Below, in pieces: positions 34,274 to 42,584 of a stretch of 64,000 bases of DNA. Under the pieces are notes generated by a model, which did not search any database, had not been told where the DNA came from, and saw nothing but the letters and a program-made list of their open reading frames with translations. The position numbers and the translations under genes are program-made. Within the stretch, counting starts at the first letter, position 1. Each line of letters begins with the position of its first letter. The stretch covers positions 218,131 to 282,130 of the forward strand of contig NZ_JAPIVQ010000008.1 in the NCBI RefSeq assembly GCF_026239675.1, given 5' to 3'. This stretch comes from Pedobacter sp. PLR (GTDB taxonomy: Bacteria > Bacteroidota > Bacteroidia > Sphingobacteriales > Sphingobacteriaceae).

Positions 34274-34792
34274 CCTTTTTTGTCTTGCATTCCATTTTCC
34301 GGTTGAAAATAACCATCTTAATCCCAATAATAGCGGGATGAGGAGTAAAACCCACCACCATCCCGAAACAGGAAACCTTTCCTTTATAGTGTCCTTTTGA
34401 GCTGCTGTGATTGCTTTTGTGTTTTCTTCTTTCAACGAAATATCCCTGGATTGTTCCTTCAAGCCGATTCTCTCTTGAGTTAGCTTCCGACCAGATTTTA
34501 TCGCTCCGGTAATCTCTATCTTTTCTGCCATTCCTGAAAACCCTCCTGATGGAGAGAAACTAAACTCCCCCTTTGGCCAGATCACTACCACCGAGGAGGA
34601 GTTTAAGGAATCATCCATACGCGATAAAGACCAGCCAACGCTTTGATTCCGTGTATTCAGCTGCGCAGTTTTAACAGATTCTTCTTTCGTTTTCATCGCA
34701 GACCTCAAGCTACTTGTTTTGGTTTTCTGAAATAAACCGCAGCCATAAAATAACAGAACGCAGCAGATCAGTGTAAAAACGGCGCGCCTCAT
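34253..34792 (-). CDS. Candidate unimolecular spanin (lipoprotein with C-terminal membrane segment)
   Basis: 179 aa. The N-terminus (MRRAVFTLICCVLLFYGC) is a type II signal peptide with the lipidated Cys at residue 18, while residues 145-162 (WWWVLLLIPLLLGLRWLF) form a C-terminal transmembrane helix with a basic tail. A protein tied to the outer membrane at one end and the inner membrane at the other is the layout of a u-spanin, the phage factor that disrupts the outer membrane last. Position after holin- and endolysin-like genes and the ATGA overlap with the endolysin support this. No sequence family is recognised, so the function is inferred. Confidence 0.6.
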   Translation of the reverse strand: MRRAVFTLICCVLLFYGCGLFQKTKTSSLRSAMKTKEESVKTAQLNTRNQSVGWSLSRMDDSLNSSSVVVIWPKGEFSFSPSGGFSGMAEKIEITGAIKSGRKLTQERIGLKEQSRDISLKEENTKAITAAQKDTIKERFPVSGWWWVLLLIPLLLGLRWLFSTGKWNARQKRPVSQTQ

Positions 34793-35352
34793 GATTGGTG
34801 TTCTTGTTTAATCCAATTGGCAAACCGGCTGATCGTACGCTTATGTCTTCTTTTTCTAAACACCCCATCTCCTTCCCTGCTTCCTTTTACATTTGTATTT
34901 CCTTCCAGGGTGATGACCCAATCGGAACTGATCTTCTCGACCAGTCCCGCATGAGCGATCCGCTTTAAAGCCGGAAAGTAAATCCCAAACAGGTCCCCTG
35001 GAAGGGGTAATTTCGTCAGGCGCCGGAAGGGAAACAAATCCGGTGTCCAACCTATGCGAGGTGATGCCAATCCGGCTTTAAGATATACCCAGCTCAGGAA
35101 AGCACCACACCAGGCATGACCCTTTCCCAATTGAATCGACTGCAAATAAGCCTCTACCCTTTCCCCGTCATTCTTTCCCGTTTGCTCTCGTACACCCAAT
35201 TCTCCTGCAGCAATCGCAACAATCCTTTGTCGTAATGCTGTTTCCGCTTTAATTGTGCTGATTTCTGTATTTAGCAGATGGCGATCAGACATCCGACTCC
35301 CGCAAAGAGCAAGGATGCAAAGCACGCCCATAATAAACCTAGCTGTTGCCAT
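34789..35352 (-). CDS. Endolysin-like CHAP/NlpC-type peptidoglycan hydrolase
   Basis: 187 aa. A short hydrophobic N-terminal segment (FIMGVLCILALCGSR) could act as a signal anchor. The catalytic domain shows IAAGELGVREQTGKNDG, then HAWCGAFLSWVY with Cys82, RIAHAGLVE with His134 and LEGNTN with Asn152, the Cys-His-Asn set of CHAP/NlpC-P60 amidases. It would cut peptidoglycan cross-links. It overlaps the holin-like gene by 82 nt in a different frame, as compact phage lysis genes do, and shares ATGA with the next gene. Confidence 0.78.
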   Translation of the reverse strand: MATARFIMGVLCILALCGSRMSDRHLLNTEISTIKAETALRQRIVAIAAGELGVREQTGKNDGERVEAYLQSIQLGKGHAWCGAFLSWVYLKAGLASPRIGWTPDLFPFRRLTKLPLPGDLFGIYFPALKRIAHAGLVEKISSDWVITLEGNTNVKGSREGDGVFRKRRHKRTISRFANWIKQEHQS

Positions 35353-35642
35353 AATTCCATATTTTTAACTTGTAAAACCATGATATCTATCTTTGGAAGC
35401 CCTAAGCCTTTCCATAACCATTGGAGGAGTAAAAAGCTCAGTCCAACCATAATTAAAAAGGCAATGACACTGAGTAATAGCAGCAGCCAGATCCCAGGAT
35501 CTATATAACCCGCATTCACATCCAGGCTCATGATCAGTTGCTGTCCGAAAGGCCATAACCACAGCAGAGCGGTCAGCAATAACCCTATTTTGACACCAGT
35601 ACCCAACATCACATCAGGCATATTTATAGTTAATTGTTTCAT
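35271..35642 (-). CDS. Holin-like small membrane protein
   Basis: 123 aa with three hydrophobic segments: GVKIGLLLTALLWLWPFGQ (15-33), WLLLLLSVIAFLIMVGLSFLL (52-72) and LGLLWACFASLLFAGVGCLI. The size, membrane layout and place directly upstream of an endolysin gene with overlap fit a holin, which opens the inner membrane. No family motif is recognised, so the call rests on topology and context. Confidence 0.6.
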   Translation of the reverse strand: MKQLTINMPDVMLGTGVKIGLLLTALLWLWPFGQQLIMSLDVNAGYIDPGIWLLLLLSVIAFLIMVGLSFLLLQWLWKGLGLPKIDIMVLQVKNMELWQQLGLLWACFASLLFAGVGCLIAIC

Positions 35643-35685
35643 CTTTTCGTTGATTTAAGGAGTTGAAATATTTGTTTAAAAAAAA

Positions 35686-35712
35686 CACCCATCAGCCTTC
35701 GGCCAATGGGTG
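35686..35712 (-). terminator. Terminator of the DUF6266 gene
   Basis: CACCCAT/ATGGGTG stem with an inner GCC-TTC-GGC. Eight T follow on the minus strand. It separates the DUF6266 gene from the lysis cassette, 44 nt before the holin-like start, so the cassette depends on read-through or a weak internal promoter. Confidence 0.85.
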
Positions 35713-35720
35713 GTCATTAA

Positions 35721-36368
35721 TTAAGCTTTCAGAAGGCTACCTACATATTGTGAGTCAGAAACCGTTTTCCCGTCTGCACTGGTAAAACAGGCATAACATT
35801 CAATTTGCTGGCCGTTAAAAACATAAGGAATCGGCAAATCATACTTCAATACAGATCTTTCAATCGCTTTTAGCACTCCTGTACTGCGCCCTAAAGCAGG
35901 GCAATGGACTATGAAAGTAAGGAGATCAGTATCGTTTATTGCCTTAAGATTGACATCTTTCAACCAGGAGAAAGTCAACAAATACGATTCCTCCAATGAA
36001 TTAATCACATTCATCACCTGTGCTCCCGGCAACTCACCAAGACTTAAAGTGAATTTAGTATAGTCAATTTCCCTGTTCGGCGATACTCCGGTTACTGCGT
36101 TTTTTAAATTGTATTCTACCGCGGCCATCCTTGCCGATTGTCTGGAATAACGTTTTCCAAATCCAGCTTCTACGGTGTCATCCCAATGGTTAACGATATT
36201 ATTGACTCTTCCAAACACATCCTGCTGATTTAGCTGATGTGGTGTTGCTGGTTTATTAGATTTGTGTGGCTTAACAGCCAGAACGTTTACACCGTTTACA
36301 TAACGTCCTACGGTGTTTCCTACTTTGCCCTGGAAATCGCTCCATGGACCTGCAAATAATTTTCCCAT
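35721..36368 (-). CDS. DUF6266 family protein
   Basis: 215 aa from ATG at 36368, where MGKLFAGPWSDFQGKVGNTVGRYVNG matches the family's usual opening; the frame extends 17 codons upstream but without a better start. The rest is beta-rich, with VFNGQQIECYACFTSADGK near the C-terminus. DUF6266 proteins are common in Sphingobacteriaceae and often lie near phage-like genes; their function is not known. Here the gene sits just upstream of the lysis cassette on the same strand, so it may be the structural or secreted partner released by lysis. That last point is inference. Confidence 0.75.
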   Translation of the reverse strand: MGKLFAGPWSDFQGKVGNTVGRYVNGVNVLAVKPHKSNKPATPHQLNQQDVFGRVNNIVNHWDDTVEAGFGKRYSRQSARMAAVEYNLKNAVTGVSPNREIDYTKFTLSLGELPGAQVMNVINSLEESYLLTFSWLKDVNLKAINDTDLLTFIVHCPALGRSTGVLKAIERSVLKYDLPIPYVFNGQQIECYACFTSADGKTVSDSQYVGSLLKA

Positions 36369-36566
36369 TTTTTTAATTCTTAAGTTTTCTAAATCTGTTG
36401 AATCGTAAGTTGCTTGCAAGCCGCTTTTTCCGCGGCGCCACGGAAATCGCTTTAAACATTACAATCCAAACGTATGGATCTGAAAACTAATAACCTAGCA
36501 ACCAGCCGCTTGTGGTACAGTTTGGCACAGACTGGTTTAATTTGGGTTGATCCGGGAGTCTGAAGC

Positions 36567-36803
36567 TCAAATAATAGAGGACTTTAAGTAGTATTTCCGT
36601 CCGGCAATTTCCTTTTCTACCCAGCCACAGGTCTTTAGTTTCCGGTAAAAACTGCTTGTACCAATACGCAATAACTTCATCACGTCGTGCTTGTCCAGCC
36701 ATTCTTCTTCTTTAATTTCTGTAATTGGCTTTAAATAAAGTCTTTCTCTTGACATCAGTAGCTTGTTCAAGATCCGTTCGATCCTTAATAAAGTCATTCT
36801 CAT
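36567..36803 (-). CDS. Small helix-turn-helix protein (excisionase/DUF-type)
   Basis: 78 aa. The C-terminal half (WLDKHDVMKLLRIGTSSFYRKLKTC, then GRKYYLKSSII) has the winged helix-turn-helix pattern of excisionase-like and MerR-like DNA-binding proteins carried on Bacteroidetes mobile elements. The next gene downstream is DUF6266, 198 nt away. The likely target is a promoter of the lysis/DUF6266 block or an attachment region; neither is proven. Confidence 0.65.
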   Translation of the reverse strand: MRMTLLRIERILNKLLMSRERLYLKPITEIKEEEWLDKHDVMKLLRIGTSSFYRKLKTCGWVEKEIAGRKYYLKSSII

Positions 36804-37310
36804 AGTGATTGGGGTTTAAAAGAGGTCATTTTGGAGCACAGCAGTAGCCATGCCCTGTAAAAAATGGCCTTCATAGTTTAACTAATAGAGGTTGATTAGG
36901 TCGGTAGATGAGTTTTTAATACGCCTGCTGCGCTTAAATGGGAGTGAGATACCTGGTCATTTGCGTGTGTTAAGGTTAAACTGAATAGAAATACCCCCCA
37001 ATAGCAAAATTATTTAGCAAGAAATGCCACAAAAAAGACATTCAAGAAAACAAATAAGATACTATAAAGTCAAAAATTTGTTAATTAATAACAGTAAGAT
37101 AAATATAATCAATTATTTAGCAAAAACTAATAATTTCACAACTTAAAAGAATACAATTAAATAGTATCGAGGGAATTAGCTGTCTTAAGGTCGATCAACC
37201 TCCTGGAATGAATCAGAAATAGCAGCATTTTAATAGTTAAGGCGCTAAAAACACCGCCAACCTTTTGTCCAATCAGCGTGAGTTAGTTTAATCAACTCAG
37301 GTTCAATGAA

Positions 37311-37349
37311 AATAATGAGCCGATTAGCTGAAATAATCGGCTCATTATT
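37311..37349. repeat. 16-bp perfect hairpin
   Basis: AATAATGAGCCGATTA pairs exactly with TAATCGGCTCATTATT across a 7-nt loop. It resembles a terminator but lies more than 200 nt from the nearest gene end. Confidence 0.75.
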
Positions 37350-37400
37350 AAATATTCTATACTCAGTAAACACATAAATCAACTCCTCGCGTCTGTTTTG

Positions 37401-37425
37401 ATGGTATCGCATTTTGCGATACCAT
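37401..37425. repeat. Palindrome with TCGCA-TTT-TGCGA core, copy 1
   Basis: ATGGTATCGCA pairs with TGCGATACCAT around TTT. The 13-nt core TCGCATTTTGCGA recurs 86 nt away at 37493-37505. Confidence 0.75.
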
Positions 37426-37484
37426 GTCTTCTACCTCCTGATCGCTAATAACTTTATGTACGATCCCTGATTGGTGGAATAATT

Positions 37485-37513
37485 ACTAGATGTCGCATTT
37501 TGCGACTTCTAGT
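37485..37513. repeat. Palindrome with TCGCA-TTT-TGCGA core, copy 2
   Basis: ACTAGA-t-GTCGCA pairs with TGCGAC-t-TCTAGT, with a single T-T mismatch, around TTT. The core is the same as in the copy at 37401. It lies 47 nt beyond the XRE gene stop and could serve as its transcript end or as an operator. Confidence 0.75.
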
Positions 37514-37559
37514 CTAAAAACTCTCGCTCAGTCAAATATTGGACAGGATTAGAGATGTC

Positions 37560-38030
37560 CTATCCAACCTTAGCAGTAAGTATTTCAATTTTCTCCCTTT
37601 CTACACTTAGTAATCTTTCATAAAGGTTCGTGTTCTTATTGTAAAGCATTTTGAGATTTTCCATCGCCTCAATCAGCTGATCCACTAAATTATATTTACC
37701 TCCGCTGCCAGCCGCATTAACCGTACTAGAACCAGTACCGTTATTTACCGAATTATTCGCACTATCAATAAATGTATTGAAGTAATTGATCGCTGCTTCT
37801 TCAGTGAAATTCTCCAGAACCTCTACCGGTATCTTTAAAGCAGTTGCCACCAGGATCAACACCTGTTGCTCTACAACTTCCTTAGCTTCCACCAATGAAA
37901 TCCGCTTTTGGTTCCATTCATTCCCCATTTCCTCCGCCAAACCTTCTTGTCTTAAACCTAACATTTCTCTAAACCGTTTAACATTTTTACCCTGATGAAC
38001 TCTTAACTCATTATTTCTTGTTGTTTTCAT
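37560..38030 (-). CDS. XRE-family helix-turn-helix regulator with coiled-coil tail
   Basis: 156 aa. The N-terminal HTH runs over residues 12-72 (GKNVKRFREMLGLRQEGLAEEM, then QKRISLVEAKEVV). An Asn/Ser/Gly linker (SANNSVNNGTGSSTVNAAGSG) leads to a helical C-terminus (residues 115-156) likely to make dimers. This type is frequent in Bacteroidetes accessory DNA and probably controls adjacent genes. It is divergent from the unknown 213-aa gene, with 202 nt between the two starts. Confidence 0.8.
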   Translation of the reverse strand: MKTTRNNELRVHQGKNVKRFREMLGLRQEGLAEEMGNEWNQKRISLVEAKEVVEQQVLILVATALKIPVEVLENFTEEAAINYFNTFIDSANNSVNNGTGSSTVNAAGSGGKYNLVDQLIEAMENLKMLYNKNTNLYERLLSVEREKIEILTAKVG

Positions 38031-38232
38031 AATAACACCTTTAAATTTAATGTTAAGTTAAATATTAAACTTCAAATAAACAATAGCGACTTAAAATAGT
38101 AAATAACATTCTTATAATTACTAAAAACTTAAATAGAATAGAAAAAGCATGGTTTAGAATTTCAGCTATGTAGTTATTCGTTTCAATCCTATCGGGAAGA
38201 ATTAACGAACCATTCATTTAAAAATTAAAGAC

Positions 38233-38874
38233 ATGAAAACACAATTAGTAAACACAGCACAAGAGTTTGATTTCAGTTATCTAAACAACGATGACATTGA
38301 CAGTCCACTTTATTGCATCGGTTATTTTTATACAAAACAAGTGTATATAGAAGAGCTTCGCCAGGACATTCACAACTGGGTAAAAACAGCCTGTTCCCTT
38401 TCCAATGACCAGTTTGGAGATCCGGATCAGTTCCCATTAATTCATCAGCACTGCACTAAATTATTGGAGATAGCCTATCTACTACAACACGATGACATCG
38501 ACCTTAGAATTGATAAAGACCATCCTATTTACCGCCTAAACAACGATTGCTTCGGATGGCACATAGAGAATACGCAAACACTGAGCTGTCCGGATCTTTA
38601 TTACAGAAACCTTTTAGGCGATGAAATCAATGATGTTAAAACCTTCTTTGAAGATTTATTCGAGTTTAATACGCTAGACCAATGGTATAAAATTCTGGGT
38701 CTGTTGTTCATCCATTCGAAACAGGAAACCAGCTTTACGCAGCAGGAGGAATACGGTTATATGATTATCGAAATTCAGGAGTACCTGGAAAAGGCATTAG
38801 AATCCATATCAGTAGTTTATGAAACCCAAGCCCTTCCTTACCTAAATAAATACTACCCTGAACTTTTTGATTAG
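38233..38874 (+). CDS. Acidic protein of unknown function, 213 aa
   Basis: No signal peptide or membrane segment is seen. The protein is rich in Asp, Glu and aromatic residues (YLNNDDIDSPLYCIGYFYTK, HWHIEN-like GWHIENTQTLSCPDLY, and DLFEFNTLDQWYKILGLLF). It probably is a soluble alpha-helical protein. It diverges from the XRE regulator gene and ends before a 14-bp inverted repeat. No family is recognised, and the function is unknown. Confidence 0.65.
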   Translation: MKTQLVNTAQEFDFSYLNNDDIDSPLYCIGYFYTKQVYIEELRQDIHNWVKTACSLSNDQFGDPDQFPLIHQHCTKLLEIAYLLQHDDIDLRIDKDHPIYRLNNDCFGWHIENTQTLSCPDLYYRNLLGDEINDVKTFFEDLFEFNTLDQWYKILGLLFIHSKQETSFTQQEEYGYMIIEIQEYLEKALESISVVYETQALPYLNKYYPELFD

Positions 38875-38878
38875 CCAC

Positions 38879-38938
38879 AATTCTCCCTCTTGTAATTAAA
38901 ACTTTATCCATTATCCGACAAAGTCAAGAGGGAGAATT
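38879..38938 (+). repeat. 14-bp inverted repeat after the 213-aa gene
   Basis: AATTCTCCCTCTTG (38879-38892) and CAAGAGGGAGAATT (38925-38938) are perfect reverse complements 32 nt apart. It could be the 3' end of the transcript, though the loop is long for a terminator. The following 250 nt up to 39190 hold nothing recognisable. Confidence 0.65.
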
Positions 38939-39191
38939 TAAAGTCTTTTTCAGCTGGCTTTTAATTACTGGTAGTGTTAAGTGCAATCTAAGCTGCCATA
39001 CTCATAACTGTCCTATAAACAGATCATCAAATTATTTCACAATTGACTTATTCTAATTTATAAATAATTGATAATTTATATAATTAGCCAACTTAATATC
39101 CCTAAAAGAACGCTAATTGGAAAAGCACGCTAGCTACGTAACGTTATTTCTTATTGTCAGCGGATTTAGTGAAAGTACCCGGGATTAGTTA

Positions 39192-39220
39192 TTTCAGAAA
39201 AATTACAGGCACTACCTTTG
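39192..39220 (+). promoter_or_regulatory. Promoter of the ice-binding protein gene
   Basis: TTTC (39192-39195), a 17-nt spacer and TACCTTTG (39213-39220) fit the Bacteroidetes consensus. Transcription from near 39227 gives a leader of about 88 nt, which contains a small GTACTT/AAGTAC palindrome. Confidence 0.65.
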
Positions 39221-39314
39221 CAAGTGCGCCGGTACTTGAAGTACTAATCATCTCCTCCTATTTTTTCAAATTACCACCCGTTGGAAGATTCTTATCCAAG
39301 TTTATCAAACACTT

Positions 39315-40589
39315 ATGAAAACCAATTTTACTCAAACCCAGGGGAGCAATTCAGTGCGCAAACTCCCACGCCACTCAAAAATCCATCAAATGTTATTTTT
39401 GGGCGCTTTAATACTTTTCACTTTTATTGGTGCATGTAAAAAAGATGATTCAACAATCATCCATACAGTGAGCCTAACGGCCAGCCCTGCTATTGGTGGT
39501 GTGCTTACAGGAGCAGGTGCATTTGCACTTGACTCATCCGTTGCGATTACCGCAGTACCTAATACAGGCTATACCTTTTCCAGCTGGACAGAGAATGGCG
39601 AAGTAGTTTCTACTAGTTCGGGTTACCAGTTTACCATTACAAAGAACAGGAATTTAGTTGCAAACTTTATGGCGGTCCCTCAGGGTAACTTTGCGGTCAA
39701 CTTATCATCCAGTACCGCTGCAGGTGGTACAACCACTGGTTCCGGCGCTTATCCCATTGGTACTTCTGTTACAGTAGTTGCGGCTGCCAATGCAGGATAT
39801 TCTTTTGTAAACTGGACAGAAAATGGTAACGCGGTATCTGCAAGCTCAACTTACCAGTTCACAATTAATGCAAACAGGAACCTGGTTGCGAATTACAAGG
39901 CCACAATCCAGATAGGGTCAAGTGTTATAAACCTCGGGGCTGCAGGCGATTTTGCAATATTGACAAAATCAGGTATATCTACCACTGGTACTACATCTGT
40001 TACTGGTAATATAGGGGTGAGCCCGGCGTCGGCAACGGCAATTACAGGCTTTGGGTTAATTATGGATACCAATGGTCAATCCTCTCATACGCCAATTGTA
40101 ACCGGCAAGGTATATGCATCTGATTATGCCGTCCCAACTCCTGCTAATATGACAACAGCAGTCAGTAATATGGAAAACGCATTTACAACCGCTAATGGTT
40201 TAATTACCCCAGCACCTATCGTAAACTTATATGCCGGAGATGTTAGTGGCAGGATATTAACTCCAGGGCTTTACAAATGGTCCACTGGTGTATTGATAAC
40301 AAATGCAGGCGTAACTTTAACAGGCGGACCTAATGATACCTGGGTATTCCAGATTGCGCAAAACCTTACTGTTAATAATAGTGCTAAGATCACTTTGTTA
40401 GGCGGGGCCCAGGCCAAGAATATATTCTGGGTGGTTAGTGGACAAGCTACACTTGGAACCAATACTGATTTTAGTGGGATCATTCTGAGCAAAACACTTA
40501 TCTCTTTAAATACAGGAGCAAAAGTTACGGGCAGGTTACTGGCACAAACTGCCGTTACTTTAAACGCCAGCACAGTTATTCAACCTTAG
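39315..40589 (+). CDS. Ice-binding (DUF3494) lipoprotein with two InlB B-type repeats
   Basis: 424 aa. The long N-terminus ends in LFTFIGACKKDD, a lipobox with Cys41, so it is anchored in the outer membrane. Two copies of a beta repeat follow (GAFALDSSVAITAVPNTGYTFSSW and GAYPIGTSVTVVAAANAGYSFVNW). The C-terminal 220 residues are a DUF3494 domain: LGAAGDFAILTKSGISTTG, NIGVSPASATAITGFG and NDTWVFQIAQNLTVNNSAKI. This fold binds ice crystals and is shared by cold-adapted microbes through transfer. It is monocistronic. Confidence 0.88.
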   Translation: MKTNFTQTQGSNSVRKLPRHSKIHQMLFLGALILFTFIGACKKDDSTIIHTVSLTASPAIGGVLTGAGAFALDSSVAITAVPNTGYTFSSWTENGEVVSTSSGYQFTITKNRNLVANFMAVPQGNFAVNLSSSTAAGGTTTGSGAYPIGTSVTVVAAANAGYSFVNWTENGNAVSASSTYQFTINANRNLVANYKATIQIGSSVINLGAAGDFAILTKSGISTTGTTSVTGNIGVSPASATAITGFGLIMDTNGQSSHTPIVTGKVYASDYAVPTPANMTTAVSNMENAFTTANGLITPAPIVNLYAGDVSGRILTPGLYKWSTGVLITNAGVTLTGGPNDTWVFQIAQNLTVNNSAKITLLGGAQAKNIFWVVSGQATLGTNTDFSGIILSKTLISLNTGAKVTGRLLAQTAVTLNASTVIQP

Positions 40590-40651
40590 TCCTTTTACAA
40601 CAGAACGGTTATCATTGATATAATTTCAAAAAATTAAGTTCTAGAATATTT

Positions 40652-40686
40652 AAAGCAAGCCGCTATTAATTTAGCAGGCTTGCTTT
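40652..40686 (+). terminator. Terminator of the ice-binding gene
   Basis: AAAGCAAGCC/GGCTTGCTTT stem with a 15-nt loop, between convergent genes. Confidence 0.7.
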
Positions 40687-40738
40687 AATTGTAATGGCTC
40701 CATCATCGTTCAGTAGCTTTCGATTTCTTAAGCAAAAG

Positions 40739-41317
40739 TTACAGGAACATTTTCCTCCTGATACGGCTCAGGCTTTCCGGCTTCATACCCAGAAAAGAAG
40801 CAATATAAGTGATGGGAACATGATGTAAAATTCCGGGATAGTTCCCGATGAGCTTCTGGTAGCGCTGCTCAGCAGAAAGGGTTGCCAATTCCATAGATCT
40901 GGTTTCATTATAGGCAATGGATTGCTGAAAAACGCCAATACTGAAGTCTTTCATTGCCATACTTTTTGAAGTTAAGCTTTCCAGATCTGCCTTTGTAATC
41001 CGTAACAATTCACAGTCGGTAATACATTCAACATTGTCATTGGACTTAGTCTCATTTACAAAGGGGAAGTAGGAGGTAAAAAAACCTGGAGGGCAATTGA
41101 TATGCGTTGTTATTTCATCACCAGCTTCATTATAATGAAATAAGCGCAGGTAGCCGGAAACTACATAATAAAGATACTTCGGTACTCTTCCCTCTTCTTC
41201 AATAATACGATTTTTCGGAAAAAGTACCGGTTCAAAATATTGGACAACCAGATCCGTATCCTCTTTTGAAAGCCTATGTCCGGATTGGATAAAGTCAATT
41301 AATTTCTGTTGCAGCAT
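40739..41317 (-). CDS. Crp/Fnr-family transcription regulator
   Basis: 192 aa. The N-terminal cyclic-nucleotide-binding-like fold covers YYVVSGYLRLFHYNEAGDEITTHINCPPGFFTSY. The C-terminal helix-turn-helix ends ITYIASFLGMKPESLSRIRRKMF. The ligand-binding residues of true cAMP receptors are not evident, as is common in this phylum. The gene follows the epimerase gene by 30 nt on the same strand and may control it. Confidence 0.88.
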   Translation of the reverse strand: MLQQKLIDFIQSGHRLSKEDTDLVVQYFEPVLFPKNRIIEEEGRVPKYLYYVVSGYLRLFHYNEAGDEITTHINCPPGFFTSYFPFVNETKSNDNVECITDCELLRITKADLESLTSKSMAMKDFSIGVFQQSIAYNETRSMELATLSAEQRYQKLIGNYPGILHHVPITYIASFLGMKPESLSRIRRKMFL

Positions 41318-41347
41318 ACCTTTAAAACCCTTTCAAATTTACACTAA

Positions 41348-42361
41348 CTATTTTAATAACTCCTTATGCTCCATTAAGTATGCTAAAGCTTCTGTTACTG
41401 CCTTTTCAGGATTTTTGGGACTAAATCCTAATTCCTTTCTGGCTTTGCTAATGTCGAAATTCTGTTGCAAACCAGAAAACATCGCAATGTCCTTTCTTGT
41501 CAATGCAGGGGCCTTATTACTAAGTTTTGCTAAAAACTCCATGATGCCCGCAATAGCAAACAACATAAATTTTGGAACAGCACCAGGTATTTTAAGTGCT
41601 AATTCCGGATATAACTCACTGGCAAGCTTAGTGGTGTCGGTAATCGTCATACATTGTTCATTTGCCAGTATGTATCGCTCCCCATTTCTTCCTTTTTCCG
41701 CAGCCAGCCAGCAGCCCTCAGCTACATCTTTTACATCAATCCAGTTCAGCGTTATTTTGGTGTCAACAGGAATTTGTTTTTTCAGAATAAGTTTAAGCAC
41801 TCCGTAGGATACGTTAAGAGGCAAAAAAGCTTCGCTACCAATCATGGCAGCAGGCATTACCACCACAAGTTCTACACCTAAGTCCTTAGCGAGCTGGAAA
41901 GCCAGCCTTTCACCATCATTTTTAGAATTGTAATACATGTCCCTCCGATCAGGGTTATATCCATAACTTTCTTTAGCTGGCAATTTTGCATAATCCAGGG
42001 CTGCGATTGAACTGACATAAACAATGCGTTTTACACCAGCTTCTGCAGCAGCTTCAATAGTGTTCTTTGTTCCCTGAACATTGACATCGTAAATTTCCTT
42101 TTTGGCGTCTTTAGCCCAAAGTTTGAATGACGCGCCAACGGCATAAAAGGTTTCTACACCTTGTAAGGCTTTTACAAAAGAGATCTTATCCGTAATATCT
42201 GCCTGTACCACCTCGCAGTCCAATCCTGCAAAAGGTGTTTTGTTATTGATATTGCGGACAGAGGCCCTCACAGGGATACCTTTATTTAGGAGAAACCTTA
42301 CCAGATTATTTCCTAAATGTCCATTTGCTCCCGAAACCAGTGCTAATTTTTTCTGTGTCAT
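41348..42361 (-). CDS. NAD(P)-dependent epimerase/dihydroflavonol reductase-like protein
   Basis: 337 aa short-chain dehydrogenase of the extended type. The nucleotide motif is SGANGHLGNNLVRFLL, and YVSSIAALDY with the downstream YNPDRRDMYYNSKNDGE region holds the Ser, Tyr and Lys expected of the catalytic set (Y in MYYNSK). It likely reduces or epimerises a small carbonyl or sugar substrate, which is not predictable. It is co-directional with the Crp-like gene. Confidence 0.85.
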   Translation of the reverse strand: MTQKKLALVSGANGHLGNNLVRFLLNKGIPVRASVRNINNKTPFAGLDCEVVQADITDKISFVKALQGVETFYAVGASFKLWAKDAKKEIYDVNVQGTKNTIEAAAEAGVKRIVYVSSIAALDYAKLPAKESYGYNPDRRDMYYNSKNDGERLAFQLAKDLGVELVVVMPAAMIGSEAFLPLNVSYGVLKLILKKQIPVDTKITLNWIDVKDVAEGCWLAAEKGRNGERYILANEQCMTITDTTKLASELYPELALKIPGAVPKFMLFAIAGIMEFLAKLSNKAPALTRKDIAMFSGLQQNFDISKARKELGFSPKNPEKAVTEALAYLMEHKELLK

Positions 42362-42584
42362 CCTATCTTAATTATTGAAGACACTAAGTTCCTATATAGG
42401 TTCCCGGATACACTTGACTTTTGTTAGGAAATGGCTTTGGGTAGAGATTCCGTCAACTGTTACGAGAAGAGGTCTATTATCTATCAACCTTGTCACAAAT
42501 AACATATTATTGATATATTTTGGTTACACTTTTTATAATTATTAAAATTTGTTTTAACTTCGTAACAACAACAATTTAAAACTT

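Larger units (their letters stand above)
36804..37559. other. AT-rich intergenic stretch with palindromes, no gene
   Basis: 756 nt with frequent stops in all frames and no credible ORF. It lies between the 5' end of the small HTH gene and the 3' end of the XRE regulator. Three strong hairpins are present (37311-37349, 37401-37425 and 37485-37513). The AT-richness, higher than in the housekeeping part, fits an acquired region. Confidence 0.6.
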
